Below, in pieces: positions 1-50,856 of a stretch of 64,000 nucleotides of DNA; position 1 is the first letter of the stretch; every line of letters starts with the position of its first letter. Origin of the DNA: Bagarius yarrelli (taxonomy: Eukaryota; Chordata; Actinopteri; Siluriformes; Sisoridae); the NCBI GenBank assembly GCA_005784505.1, contig VCAZ01000147.1, forward strand, positions 286,898 through 350,897. The letters are read 5' to 3'. The notes beneath the pieces were generated by a model that was not told the DNA's origin, searched no databases, and saw only the letters and a program-made list of their open reading frames with translations. The position numbers and the translations under genes are program-made.

Positions 1-909
1 AGAGTGGTGGAGGGTGAAGGGTGGAGTAGATGTGACTCTACACACAGACAAACCCGCAGATCAAATCCAGAATTTTAGGTTGCTCAGCAGATGTCGAGTC
101 TTTCTTTATTCACCCACTCGCAAAATAGCAGCACTTTAGACTCCATTAGCGCTAAATGATCCAGGATTAGCCGCAGTTGTTAGCGGTGTGTAATTGCAGC
201 GAGACAATGAACCGTGTCGCCATAATTAGCACCGAGCACCTTGTTAGCACCAGTGTTAATGTTCCACGTTTAGCGGCGGAGTTACGTTTAGCAGCGGCGG
301 CACGGTGTTATGTGACTAACAACTCATCCTTATGAATAAACAACATGCTTAAAGTGTGTGTGTGGGACAAAAGCGGAATATACACACACACAGTCGCATT
401 TACACAGAGTCGCTCTTCTTTTTTACAAGCCTCCCGATGGTTACCATTAAAAGCCGATTCGACCTCAAGTGCCCTTGTTGTGTTATTTTAGCCCACGAAA
501 CAAAAATAAACATTTCGAAACACTTTGAAGTTTCACGCTAATTGCGTTAGTGAGCCAGAGAATCGCTTTACTCTATGCTAAAGCTAAAACGCCGCTGTTT
601 CAGAAGTATGTGTCGACGCGCAAGATCATACGATGCAACAACAATGCTAATCTAGCTAATAATCACTGCTAATGATGCTAATGAGGACTGAATGTCAATA
701 GCTGCTAATTAACAGTAATGCTAGTGTACATCTAGAGCTGGGTTAGCTATGCTAGCATTATGTTGATATCATATCAATAGAGCAAGTGTGTGTGGGTGGG
801 TGGGTGTGTATGTGTGTGCATGCAGTATGGTGGCTGGTCTGCGGTTTGTGAAGGAAATTCCAGCAGATGTTCTGAATAAAACTAACGAAAACCTGCTGAA
901 ACGTATGTA

Positions 910-947
<38 letters not shown>

Positions 948-1022
948 GTTTATACACAGTTACAGCATAGAGTTATTGTAGCTCTGAGTTTATTAGACAA
1001 GCGTGACTTTAGTTATCATACA

Positions 1023-1053
<31 letters not shown>

Positions 1054-1150
1054 CATGGTCATGCATGTGTGCTGTAAAGCAGTGTGTGTTGGTGGGTGTT
1101 TGCAAGTTTTTGGTGTATTTGTGTGTATGTGAGTTTGTGTGTTTGCGTTT

Positions 1151-1189
<39 letters not shown>

Positions 1190-1196
1190 GGGTGCG
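1..1196. other. Intron downstream of exon 4: cryptic GCTAA/GCTAG repeats and (GT)n
   Basis: No exon is recognised on either strand. From about 120 to 330 and 570 to 770 the sequence is dense in TTAGC/GCTAA/GCTAG hexamer-like words without a strict period. (GT)n tracts lie at 905..944, 1025..1054 and 1129..1187. Confidence 0.6.
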
Positions 1197-1366
1197 GGGT
1201 GGCTTAGTGTTAAGGTGTTGGACTGAACTGATACCAGAAAGACCAGGGTTCAATTCCCAGCACTACCACCAAGCCACCACTTTTCAGGCCCCTGAGTAAG
1301 GCCCTTATCCCATCCCGCAATTGCTGTATAAAAGAGATAAATGTAAGTCGCTCTGGATAAGAGTGT
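1197..1366 (+). mobile_element. V-SINE-type tRNA-derived SINE, nearly full length
   Basis: It has a tRNA-like head (GGCTTAGTGTTAAGGTGTTGG, B-box-like GGGTTCAATTCCC), a central GGCCCCTGAGTAAGGCCCTTA block, and the tail AAATGTAAGTCGCTCTGGATAAG. These three parts define the family used for the other SINE entries here. The element is presumed Pol III-transcribed and moved by an L2-like LINE that shares the tail. Confidence 0.8.
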
Positions 1367-1468
1367 GGTGTGTTGTGTGTGTGTTTATTCCTCTCAGTTG
1401 TTTAGTCTGTGCCAAAGGTGAGAGTGGAGATCAGAGTGATATCAGAGAGGTTTGAGGTGGAAACTTAC

Positions 1469-38156
<36,688 letters not shown>

Positions 38157-38354
38157 ATCGGGACAGAACACACACACTCACTCACTCACTGACACACTCA
38201 CGCACACACACACACTCACAGTGTGTTACTATCGTCGTTTCTATCAAACTTCGAAAAGGCGCGCGGAGCGGTCTGCTCCTGCGCCATGCTCGCACCCTGA
38301 CTTTCACTGGGATCGTGCGCGTGAGCATGTGTGTGTGCGCGCATATGAGTGTGT

Positions 38355-38409
<55 letters not shown>

Positions 38410-38499
38410 CCTCTTAAGGGCTATGAAGGTGGAGGTTATGGTGGAGTGTGTTTTTTAGAGTTTCCCTGAGCGGAGGAGGGGAGTTTGTGAAGGGGAGTC

Positions 38500-38539
<40 letters not shown>

Positions 38540-38560
38540 TGTGTGTGTGACCAGTGGGAA
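38157..38560 (-). promoter_or_regulatory. Likely 5' UTR/promoter of trabd2b with (GT)n and CpG-rich patch
   Basis: This stretch lies directly upstream of the start codon on the minus strand. It has a CG-rich patch (38255..38345, several CGCGC runs), an ACTC/CA-rich leader (38168..38220), a long (GT)n at 38357..38408 and a second at 38503..38549. I see no clear TATA box. The promoter role is inferred from position. Confidence 0.4.
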
Positions 38561-38680
38561 CGGAATGCATTAGCCTCCCTGCCCAAAATCATCTCCTTTA
38601 TTGCTTTGCCGAGTGAGAACTCTCTAAAGAACAAACACACTGCAGTATCTCTCACTTTCTCTCTCTCTCTTTCTCTTACT

Positions 38681-38702
38681 GTGTGTGTGTGTGTGTGTGT
38701 GT
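38681..38702. repeat. (GT)n microsatellite
   Basis: About 11 GT units marking the left edge of the minisatellite that follows. Confidence 0.9.
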
Positions 38703-38708
38703 GATCAC

Positions 38709-39672
38709 ACAGACATGAAGCAGAGGCACAGCTTACAGACTCAGAGTAGAGAGAAACAGACACGAATCAGAGACTCCGGGACAGACAGCACACAGACTCA
38801 GAGCTCAGAGCGGAGAGACAGCACACAGACTCAGAGGCGGAGGAGATCGAGCAGAGAGACAGCACACAGACTCAGAGCAGAGAGACAGCACACAGACTCA
38901 GAGCAGAGAGACAGCACACAGACTCAGAGCGAGAGAGGGACAGCACACAGACAGAGCAGAGAGCAGAGCCAGACACCAGACAGAGACAGCAGCACACAGA
39001 CTCAGAGCGGAGAGACAGCACACAGACTCAGAGCAGAGAGACAGCACACAGACTCAGAGCAGAGAACAGACACAGAATCAGAGCAGAGAGACAGCACACA
39101 GACTCAGAGAGAGACAGGCACACAGACTCAGAGCGGAGAGACAGCAGCAGAGCAGAGACAGACTCAGAGCGCAGAGAGAGACAGCACACAGACTCAGAGC
39201 GGAGAGACAGCACACAGACTCAGAGCAGAAGAGACACACACAGACTCAGGGCAGAGCGGAGAGACAGCACACAGACTCAGAGCAGAGAGACAGCACACAG
39301 ACTCAGAGCAGAGAGACAGCACACAGACTCAGACTCAGAGCGGAGAGACAGCACACAGACTCAGAGCGGAGAGACAGCACACAGACTCAGAGCAGAGACA
39401 GCAGCACAGACTCAGAGCGAGAGAGCACAGCAGCAGCTCAGAGACACACAGACTCAGAGCAGAGAGACAGCACACAGACTCAGAGCAGAGAGACAGCACA
39501 CAGACTCAGAGCGAGAGAGCAGCACACAGACTCAGAGCGGAGAGACAGCACAACAGACTCAGGAGCCACAGAGGACAGCACACAGAACTCAGACTCAGCA
39601 GAGAGCCAGCAGACATTCAGATCAGAGAGACAGCACACAGACTCAGAGCAGAGACTACAGCACACAGACCTA
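38709..39672. repeat. 26-bp minisatellite (AGAGACAGCACACAGACTCAGAGC)
   Basis: About 36 units of roughly 26 bp with many short deletions. Because 3 x 26 = 78, one frame stays open for 338 codons; that is repeat translation, not a protein. Confidence 0.95.
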
Positions 39673-39679
39673 CAGCTTT

Positions 39680-41425
39680 CATTTGCACTAATCCACACTA
39701 ACCCATTCATTTATCCACACTAACTTATTCATTTATCCACACTAACTTATTCATCTACTGTAAGTCATTTATCCACAGTAACTTGTTTATTTATCTACAC
39801 TAACTTATTCATCTACACTAACTTATTCATCTACACTAACTCATTCATCTACACTAACTTATGTATCCACAATAACTTATTTATCTACACTAACTCATTC
39901 CTTTATCCACACTAACTTATTCATCCATCTGCACCAACTCATTCATCTACTACTAACTCATTCATCTACACAGTAACTCATTCATCTGCACCAACTCATT
40001 CATCTACAGTAACTCAATCATCTCACTAACTCATAACTCATCTACACCAACTCATTCATCTACAGTAACTCATTCATCTACACTAACTCATTCATCTACA
40101 CTAACTCATTTCATCTACAGTAACTCTCATTACTCATCTGTACACCAACTCATTCATCTACACTAACTCATTCATCTACAGTAACTCATTCATCTACAGT
40201 ACTCATTCATCTCAGCAACCACCACTCATCATCTACACTAACTCATTCATCTACAGTAACTCATTCATCTACACTAACTCATTCATCTACAGTAACTCAT
40301 TCATCTACACTAACTCATTCATCTACAGTAACTCATTCATCTACACTAACTCATTTATCTACACTAACTCATTCATCTACACTAACTCATTCATCTACAC
40401 TAACTCATTCATCTCTCAAGTATCTACACTAACTCATTCATCTACAGTAACTCTACAGTAACTCATTCATCTACAGTAACTCATTCATAACTACATAACT
40501 ACAGTAACTCATTCATCTACATAACTCATTCATCTATCTACAGTAACTCATTCATCTACAGTAACTCATTCATCTACACTAACTCATTTATCTACACTAA
40601 CTCATTTATCTACAGTAACTCATTCATCTTCAATAACTATTCATCTCATAACTTATCTACACTAACTCATAACTCATCTACAGTAACTCATTCATACAGT
40701 ACTCATTCTACTCATTTATCTACACTAACTCATTCATCTACACTAACTCATTCATCTACACTAACTCATTTATCTACACTAATTCATCTACAATAACTCA
40801 TTCATCTACACTAACTCATTCATCTACACTAACTCAGTAACATCATACAGTAACTCATTCATCTACACTACTAACTCATTTATCTATTTACACAACTACA
40901 TTATCTACACTAACTCATTTATCTACAGCTACAATCTCACATTATACAGTAACACTACATACTAACTCATTTATCTACACTAACTCATCATCTACATTAC
41001 TCATTATCTCCACTAACTCATTCATCTACAGTAACTCATTCATCTACACTAACTCATTTATCTACACTAACTCATTTATCTACACTAACTCATTCATCTA
41101 CAGTAACTCATTCATCTACACTAACTCATTTATCTACACTAATCATTCATATCAATACTCATATCTACACTGATTCATTTATCTACAGTAACTCATTCAT
41201 CACACTAACTCATTCATCTACACTCACTCATTCATCTACACTGATTCATTTATCTACACTAACTCGTTTATCTACAATAACTTATTTATCTACACTAACT
41301 CATTTATCTACACTAACTCATTCATCTACACTAACTCATTTATTCACCCTAACTCATTTATCCACCCTAACTCATTCATCCACCCTAACTCATTTATCCA
41401 CCCTAACCTGCTCAGCCACATGAAC
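39680..41425. repeat. 18-bp minisatellite (TCATTCATCTACACTAAC)
   Basis: About 95 units of an 18-bp motif with CACT/CAGT variants. The edges are regular (TTTATCCAC variants) and the interior is irregular with broken units. It starts 8 bp after the previous minisatellite. Confidence 0.95.
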
Positions 41426-42103
41426 TCATCCATTATACTTTAATCTAAAGTCGTGTTTTTGTTTATTTACAACAAAAGGAGAAAAGCTTTGGCGCTGTTC
41501 TGTCTGTGAACTTTTAGCACTTCAGCACTTGAGCGTTGCTGCTGCTTCAGGAGCAAATATTTACAAGCAAAAACCACACTGAGTGTTTAACATTACTGAC
41601 GTTTCCTAGTCCAGAGGACGGCCAGCTCCGCCCACAATTCCTTGTTCCGCCCACAGACTATTTTTGCCCTGAAAATCAGGACTCCTTTTGGTCACATTGC
41701 TTTGCAAGGCTGCAGAAATGCTTTGTTAATAGAACTCACTGAAATTGACTAAATTAAACCAGAACGTACTTGCAGTGCATTATGGGTAATGAGCCGAGCG
41801 ACAGACAGAAAGCGAAGTCTTGTTATTTTGTGTCCCGCTGATTTGAATGGCTTTATTAATTGAACAGTTTGACTGTTTCGCTTCCTGAGAATGTTAATCG
41901 AAACCACATCTGTCTCATCTATTATCCTAACCCTTTTTATGTGTGTATAAGCGTGTGTGTGTGTGTGTGTGTGTGTGTTAATTCTATTGTTTTAGAGACT
42001 GGTGAAATGGACTGTAATGTGTGTTTGATGCTCTCAGGCAAGAAACAGGTGTCTGTGGCGCTCTGATCACCCACAGATGTGACGTACTGCTGAAACACTG
42101 TTC

Positions 42104-42135
<32 letters not shown>

Positions 42136-42302
42136 GTGTGAAGTCTGTATTTATTTTTAAGTGTGTGGGACCGAAGGATATTTCTGGAGTTGTGCCATCT
42201 TCTGTAATGCATAAAGAGCAGATGTGAATGCGAGTGGTTAAAATTTTTAGCAAACACTTTTCAGTTTAAATCAACATCTGGGGACATTAAAGTGTAAGTG
42301 TA

Positions 42303-42355
<53 letters not shown>

Positions 42356-42469
42356 AGGACTGTTTTTATAGTTATCTCACATTGTGGATATTTAGTTGGG
42401 TTTTATGCGAAAAACTGCATTTTTTAAATCCTACGGTTTGTGTTGAACTGGCGGAATTGGCTCCAGAAC
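41426..42469. other. No gene seen; three (GT)n tracts
   Basis: GT tracts at 41951..41978, 42104..42129 and 42305..42354 in otherwise unassigned sequence. Confidence 0.5.
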
Positions 42470-42643
42470 CCGCAGCATGGTGGCTTAGTGTTTTGCACTG
42501 TTGTCTTACAGCATGAATGTCCCAGGTTTGTATCCCCTGCAGGGGTACTCTGTGTTTGTGTGGGTTTACTCTGGGTTCTCCGGTTTTCTCCTACAGTCCA
42601 AAAACATGTATGTTAGATTGGTGATTGGTGACTGCCCATAGAA

Positions 42644-42712
<69 letters not shown>

Positions 42713-43135
42713 AGTGTGTGTGTGTGGTTGTTTGTCTGTATGTGGTCCTGTGATGGACTGGTTACCTGTCCAGGGTGACCCCTGCCTTTCACCCAATGAC
42801 AGCTTGGATAGACTCCAGCAGATCACTGTGACCCTGATTAGGAATAAGCGGGTATAGAGAATGGATGGATGAATGGATGGATGGATGGATGGATGGATGG
42901 ATGGATGGATGGATGGATGGATGGATGGATGGATGGATGGATGGATGGATGGATGGATGGATGGATGGATGGATGGAAGAATGGATGGATGGATGGATGG
43001 ATGGATGGATGGATGGATGGAAGAATGGATGAATGGATGGATGGATGGATGGATGGATGAATGGATGGATGGATGGATGGATGGATGGATGGATGGATGG
43101 ATGGAAGAATGGATGGATGGATAGATAAATGGATG
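42470..43135 (+). mobile_element. Fish retroposon with (GGAT)n tail, split by (GT)n
   Basis: Head GGTGGCTTAGTG...CCCAGGTTTGTATCCCC, middle GGGTTCTCCGGTTTTCTCCTACAGTCCAAA and ACTGCCCATAG, 3' part TGATGGACTGGTTACCTGTCCAGGGTG and GATTAGGAATAAGCGGGTATAGAGAATGGATGG, then about 250 bp of GGAT repeats. A (GT)n tract (42645..42712) has grown inside it. The family is very common in teleosts; I do not name it with certainty (RTE/Expander-like). Confidence 0.75.
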
Positions 43136-43159
43136 TTGACAAATGTGGCTGTTGCCATA

Positions 43160-43383
43160 AGTAACTGAGCAGTTATGGGTTTAGGGCCTTGCTCAGGAGC
43201 CTGTTATCCTCAGAAGATCTTTGGGTATTTCCACTACATAAACAGAGCTACTGGGTTTGTTATCTTTTTATTTAAACAACTTAGCAGTTGGGGCCCAGCA
43301 GTGGCAGCTTGGTGGCGCTAAGATTTTAACCAACAATCTTCGATCAGCAGTCCAACGCCTTAAACCATTGAGCTACCACCTCC
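43160..43383 (-). mobile_element. V-SINE-type SINE, two overlapping fragments
   Basis: A core fragment at 43160..43215 (TAGGGCCTTGCTCAGGAGCC) and a second fragment at 43270..43383 with core and head (GATCAGCAGTCCAACGCC). The core occurs twice, so two insertions or a duplication. Confidence 0.7.
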
Positions 43384-43426
43384 CATATTGGGATAGTCCT
43401 CATAACGATAGTAAAAACTTGCTTCT

Positions 43427-43432
<6 letters not shown>

Positions 43433-43477
<45 letters not shown>

Positions 43478-43482
43478 ACACA
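43433..43482. repeat. (CA)n microsatellite
   Basis: About 25 CA units with one TA interruption. Confidence 0.95.
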
Positions 43483-44389
43483 CTCTCTTGTCATCACTGG
43501 TATTTATATCCGTTTACATGCCGTCAGTTCTGAGACCTGCGATTGGATTTTACTCAAACAAACAGTCCGTCTGGCCGAATGAGTCACGTCTTTCGCCTTG
43601 TGGGGTTTCATGTCTTTTTTTTTTTTATTCCTGTCCTCTGACGACAGACGTTCCAACATTTCCCAGTTTGTTTCTTTAAAACTCCTGTCACTGATGAGAT
43701 TCTGTTCTAGAACACCAGCTTATGCCTTTGCATCATTTCTTCATTGTAGTTATTGATTTTTTAATTCTGGACCTGTGTGTCCTTCATTTTTTTATTCATA
43801 TGGCCTTAATCTATTCTCCAAAGCTCTCCCTTCTTATTTCTTTCTTGTGTTCTGAGATGAGAGCCTCCTACTGGTCACTCGCCATAATGACGAGCCCAAA
43901 AGAAGCACAAGGGGAAAAAAAGGAAACACGTGAGCAGCAGGTGATGAACAGAGAAAGAAAATCAAACCGTGGCCAGGCCTCTTCGATAGGATTGCAGCCC
44001 GCACATGTGGACTCTTTTGGACGCAGATGAAGAGGTTTGTCTCAATGGGACGTGTCCTGCGCCTCATCACTGCTTGCTGTTCCTTATTACCGCTCAAACA
44101 TCTGCTGTTTGTCAACTTGGCATCTTAAAAAAGAGATTTTCATGAAAATCACACCCTCGGAAGATAAACAATGTCAATAGGCAGAAAGAAGTTTTTTTAG
44201 GGGAACTGTGTTCTATACTTTCTTTATAAAGTCTGTCTTTGAGCCGTAATATTTAATCAAGTGCAGCGTCAAGCGTTGCATTTATCTGTGTCGCATTTAC
44301 AACGTTCTATCTAAACATCTGGCGAAGACGGATAACTTGAGTTTAAGAGAAACACTAAAGGTGTATCACAAATTGCAAACTTATTTATT
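43483..44389. other. No gene seen
   Basis: Mixed sequence; frames of about 100 codons around 43720..44110 on both strands are unassigned. Confidence 0.4.
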
Positions 44390-44650
44390 AAACCAATAAG
44401 GGGTTAAGTGCCTTGTTTAGGGACCCAGCAGTGGTGGCTTGGTGGAGCTTGGAATCAAACCCACAAACAGTTGGTTGTAGTCCAACACCTTAACCTTGAG
44501 CCACCACTTCCCCCAAACTGCTACACTACAAGCTAACTGGCTCCAAATGGGGAATTTGAAATCTGATTGGTTAAAGAAAGCAGTCTTAAACCAGTCTTTA
44601 ACTGGGAAAGTGGTGGCTCATGGTTAAGTTGTTGGACTACTAACTGATTG
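44390..44650 (-). mobile_element. V-SINE-type fragments, opposite orientations
   Basis: A minus-strand core and head at 44390..44514 (GACCCAGCAGTGGTGGCTTGGTGG, GTCCAACACCTTAACC), and a plus-strand head at 44608..44650 (AGTGGTGGCTCATGGTTAAG). Confidence 0.75.
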
Positions 44651-46463
<1,813 letters not shown>

Positions 46464-47003
46464 GATGTAAATTAGATTAGATTCAACTTTATTGTCATCG
46501 TGCGGTACATGTACATAGCCAATGAAATGCAGTTAGCATCTAACCAGAAGTGCATAAGTATTTATAAGGCTTATTTACAATAAATATCAGTGTAAAAAAT
46601 TGGGTATTGGGTTGATAATTACAGAGGTGGGGGTAAATAATGTACAGAGGTATATGGATAGAATATAGAGGTGTAACAATAGATAGTTATAGATTGTGCA
46701 AAGATGCATAATGATAAGGTAGTGCAAAGTACAGAAGTGGCAGCGCAGTAGTAATTAATACTGTATATCAGCTGTTCAGTGCAGAAACAGCCACAGGAAA
46801 GAAGCTGTTTTTCAGTCTGTTTGTGCGGCTCTGAGGCATCGGTAGCGTCTGCCTGATGGGAGGAGAGTGAACAGTCCGTGGTTGGGGTGAGAGGGATCTT
46901 TGATTATGCTTCTCGCCCTTTGCAGGCAGCGTTTTTTGTGTATGTTGTCCAGGGTGGGTAGCTGAGTGCCGATGATTCGTTGGGCGGTTTTCACCGACAG
47001 ACA
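46464..47003 (-). mobile_element. LINE 3' end with reverse-transcriptase ORF C-terminus
   Basis: Minus-strand translation gives KTAQRIIGTQLPTLDNIHKK, RCLQRARSIIKDPSHPNHG and LFTLLPSGRRYRCL, the C-terminal part of a fish non-LTR retrotransposon ORF2, with a frameshift before RLKNSFFP. The 3' end is AATGACAATAAAGTTGAATCTAAT. It is 5'-truncated next to the (GATA)n array. Confidence 0.8.
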
Positions 47004-47005
47004 CA

Positions 47006-47006
47006 C

Positions 47007-47098
<92 letters not shown>
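47006..47098. repeat. (GATA)n microsatellite
   Basis: About 23 pure GATA units at the 5'-truncation point of the LINE fragment. Confidence 0.97.
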
Positions 47099-48084
47099 TG
47101 GGTGGGCAAGACAGACGTTTGGGTGGGCTGACCCCCTGCCCATGCCCAGAGCCGGCCCTGGCTACAGCATAGAAGGTGTCCACAAACTTTTGCCCATATC
47201 ATGTACTGCACCTACACTTTAACATTTTATTTTCTTTTTCTCTGTTTTAGAATGTTTGGATTCCTCTCATGTTTCTCCTTCTCCAACATCTCAATCTTCT
47301 CCTCATCGCTCTGCCGACGGAGATCTCTCCGAACACACACACTTTCTTATCAGACGGTTTACCTATACACATGTTGAAACCCCACTCAAGACCACGCACA
47401 TTCCTGTACCGTTCGTTTATTTGCTTAACAGCGAGCCTCTGCGGGCACCTCGAACATCTCGTCTACCCCTCAGCATGCCTCACTGACACCCTGCACTGTT
47501 CTCATGCACCTCCATTTATCACTGTCATCTTCTCTTTTACACTCCCGACTCATGAGTTAGTAAGTAAGTGAGTCAGGATCATTCTGTAGCTCAGCATCGT
47601 TGAATAACTAAATACCCAGAACGCGTAATGTAAACAGAGCAGGCTTGAGTCGTCACTTTCTCCATGACACACCTGAGTCGAGTCACGGGGTCGCTCGGCA
47701 TGTCGTTCACAGTTTGGAGATTTTTGGGTGTGTTCGTTTGGGGAAACGTAGAGCTTACAGGTGGCCGCTATGGAAACATGGATAGACTGCAGCGTTACAT
47801 CATCCAGATTACACAAGATTCCAAGATTACACAAGATTTCAAGAATACACAAGATTTCAAGAATACACAAGGATCAGAAATAAATTTCACTCGTTTTATA
47901 TGAGGTGTGTGAAAGTTTGGAAATAATTCTGGTCTTTTTATAGGTTTTGAAATGTAAAGAAAGAAGTATATAACTTGTCTTTAAAATATAACCTACAGTT
48001 TTTGTTACATTACAGAGAAGGTTAAGACTAAAAACAGGAGTTATGGTATCCACAGCAGCCTTTTTTTAATCGAGAAGCTAAGGA
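47099..48084. other. Transposon-end debris, then unassigned sequence
   Basis: CCCAGAGCCGGCCCTGGC (47147..47164) and AAGGTGTCCACAAACTTTTGCCCATAT (47172..47199) resemble ends of fish hAT and Tc1-like elements. A short 18-bp tandem repeat (ACACAAGATTTCAAGAAT, about 3.5 units) lies at 47808..47872. No exon was recognised. Confidence 0.45.
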
Positions 48085-48188
48085 AGTGGTAGCTCAGTGG
48101 TTAAGGTGTTGGACTGCTGATCAGAAGATCATTCCCAATTCTCTTGGATTATAGGGTTAAGGCCCTTAATCCTCAACTGCTCAATTGG
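48085..48188 (+). mobile_element. V-SINE-type fragment
   Basis: Excellent head (AGTGGTAGCTCAGTGGTTAAGG, GGACTGCTGATCAGAAG); the core is partly deleted. Confidence 0.78.
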
Positions 48189-48325
48189 ACAAAACATGTG
48201 ACATGTGACACAATCAATTACAAGTCTTTACATGAACAGACTAATGAAGAAAGGCTAAAATATCTGGAAAAATATTAGTTATCGATCGATCGATTTGGGA
48301 GTTTAACAGATCCCAAATAAATAAA

Positions 48326-48503
48326 TGAACATTTAGCTTTATCCAGAACGACTTAAATTTCTCTCTTTTTTAATTCAACTGAGCATTTAAAGGTTAAGGG
48401 TCTTGCTAGGGGCCCAGTGGTAGCTTGGCGGTAGCTTGGTGGTGCTCGGAATTGAACTCATGATCTTCTGATCAGCAATCCAACACCTTAAGCTACAACT
48501 TCT
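48326..48503 (-). mobile_element. V-SINE-type SINE
   Basis: Minus-strand core GGGTCTTGCTAGGGGCCCAGTGG and head ATGATCTTCTGATCAGCAATCC. A 12-bp piece (GGTAGCTTGGCG) is duplicated in the core. Confidence 0.8.
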
Positions 48504-49810
48504 CTGAAAAATGGAGCTAACAGGTACAAAACTTCAATTTCTCAGTGTAGGAATTAAAACAAAGTCCAATCTTCTTCATCTGACTGAAAAAAGACCTGGA
48601 GAAAGGAGGAGGTTTAGACAGGAGACACACAGGATCTGCATGAGAGAATCATCAGAAAGAGAATTTACACAAATCAGCAACATCTGGATGAGACAGAGGT
48701 ATTTTAGAAACAAGAACAAGAGAGAAAATGATTTTTGTTTTTAAAAAGTGAAGTTATTTCTAGACATTTCTACTAAAATTTAACTTTTTCTCTCCAAAAA
48801 AAAAAGGTAAAATTATCAAAATTAACTGCCAATGATATACAACAGCCTTAGAATAATTCATAATTACTGTAACTGTAAAGGTCTAAAATTGTTAATCAAA
48901 AATATTCTTATTATTAAAACAATAACTAAACAAATACACAAATATTTTCTATGTATAATTAATTAATAATACTTAATAATAATAATAATAATAGTAATAA
49001 TAAAACTAATGACTCATTAAATCATAAAAATCTTTGTAAATCAATTAAATTAGGTAAAAACTTAAATTAGGTTGAACAGAGCTTTAGAAATGATAGTTGA
49101 TAATATTTGTCACACTTTCTGTAGTTGATAGAAATGATTTAGTTTAATTCTCACTAGATTTAATTATATTTAATAGAATTCAGCAACATGAAAGTTTTTC
49201 TTTGGTACTTTAGTGTTTTTTTTATTCATTTTAAGCTGCAAACCTAAGACACTAAACCATGTCAGGTTTCCTTCTACAGCATGTAGTCGATGAATGAAAT
49301 CTCCTGCCTGTGATTGTAGGATGTGTTACAGCTGTGTGTTAAGACCCTGTGTCCGGTGTTCATGCTGAGCGCCACCGATCACCATCGAGCAAATTCCCCG
49401 TCAAATGGAAACCAAATCCCGGCGTCCTGCTGGAGCTCAGGATTAAAGAGGGCTCCGAGCCAGTAGCAGGGAAACAGATCTCACCCCGGAGCTCAGTGGA
49501 TCCCAGACCCAGAGAGTCAGCTGGAGGACAACACTGCGGTTTCCATCTCGCCGGATGTCCCCGGATGTAGAGGGGTTCAAGGTTCCTCATGGAGTTTTAA
49601 GGGGTAGAGATGGTGTCACTGTGCGGTCAGTGTGTTATAAAGAGTCCAACGTCGAGTGTGAGAACGGGAAGCCTCGGTGACAAACACGTCTGAAACACAC
49701 GTTAATGTTCCTTCAACACATCAGTCGAAAATAATAAAGTAATTATTCATGATTAATCATTAATAATGAACCAATTATCATTTAAATCAGACAATCAGTG
49801 ACCTTAGATA
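48504..49810. other. No gene seen; GC-richer block at 49340..49580
   Basis: AT-rich sequence, then a more GC-rich, non-repetitive block (49340..49580) open on both strands for about 75 codons. I recognise no protein in it, and no splice or start context supports one. Confidence 0.35.
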
Positions 49811-49814
49811 ATTT

Positions 49815-50079
49815 AATAATAATAATAATAATAATAATAATATAATAATATAGATAATAATAATAATAGATGTTTTTGTGGTTTGTTAGTGTTTGTACTT
49901 GGTAGACCTGTAAGCAAAACTTTAATGTAGCAATTAATCAAAAATTTAATACCTATATAAATATATCAATGAAATGCCACTATACTGTAGGATATTAAAG
50001 TATTATTTGTAAAAAAAAAAAAAACATATAAACAGATAAACTGATTAATTATAATAAATATAAGACTAAAATATTTTAA

Positions 50080-50129
<50 letters not shown>

Positions 50130-50325
50130 GTTGTTTTTGTTGTGGTAATGTATTGGCACCCTTAATTTATATTTTAAAAAAATATAAATTAATATATAAT
50201 ATAATAATATATAATAATAAATAATAATAACAAATAATTGTAATAATTTTTTACAACTACTATCATTGTAAAAAAACAAAAACAAATAAACAGATAAATA
50301 GATAATAATACATAATAAAAAAGAC
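49815..50325. repeat. (AAT)n tracts in AT-rich DNA
   Basis: AAT runs at 49815..49870 and 50083..50129, with TATA-rich sequence between and after. Confidence 0.88.
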
Positions 50326-50728
50326 ATTATATACATTATATAACATTATATACATTATATAACATTATATACATTATATATATATACATTATATACATTA
50401 TATACATTATATAACATTATATACATTATATACATATATACATTATAACATTATATACATTATATACATTATATAACTTATTATATACATTATATAACAT
50501 TATATAACATTATATACACATTATATACATTATACATATACATTATATAACATTATATAACATTATATATATAACATTATATAATTATATACATTATATA
50601 CATTATATAAATCATTATATACATACATATATTCACATTATATACATTATATACATTATATACATTATATACATTATATAACATTATATACATTATATAA
50701 TACATTATATACATTATATAATGTTAAC
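50326..50728. repeat. ACATTATATACATTATATA tandem repeat
   Basis: About 400 bp of 8-12 bp ACATTATAT(A) units. Each unit is close to self-complementary, so the tract can fold on itself. Confidence 0.93.
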
Positions 50729-50773
50729 CCTTACAGTCCAGATTTAAAAAAGCACACTACTCAGTTAACCCTT

Positions 50774-50856
50774 TAGATTAGATTAGATTAGATTAGATTA
50801 GATTAGATTAGATTAGATTAGATTAGATTAGATTAGATTCAACTTTATTGTCATTT
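50774..50856 (-). mobile_element. LINE 3' tail with expanded (AATCT)n
   Basis: Reversed it reads AATGACAATAAAGTTGAATCT and then about 12 AATCT pentamers, the same 3' end as the LINE at 46464. Only the last 30 bp of the element remain. Confidence 0.75.

Noticed and set aside
38685..39701. 338-codon open frame rich in Gln, Thr, Arg and Ser
   Set aside because: It is a translation of the 26-bp minisatellite; three units make 78 bp, so the frame stays open by arithmetic.
49349..49590. CpG-island-like coding block open on both strands
   Set aside because: Short, no recognised protein, no exon signals; recorded only as an unassigned block.
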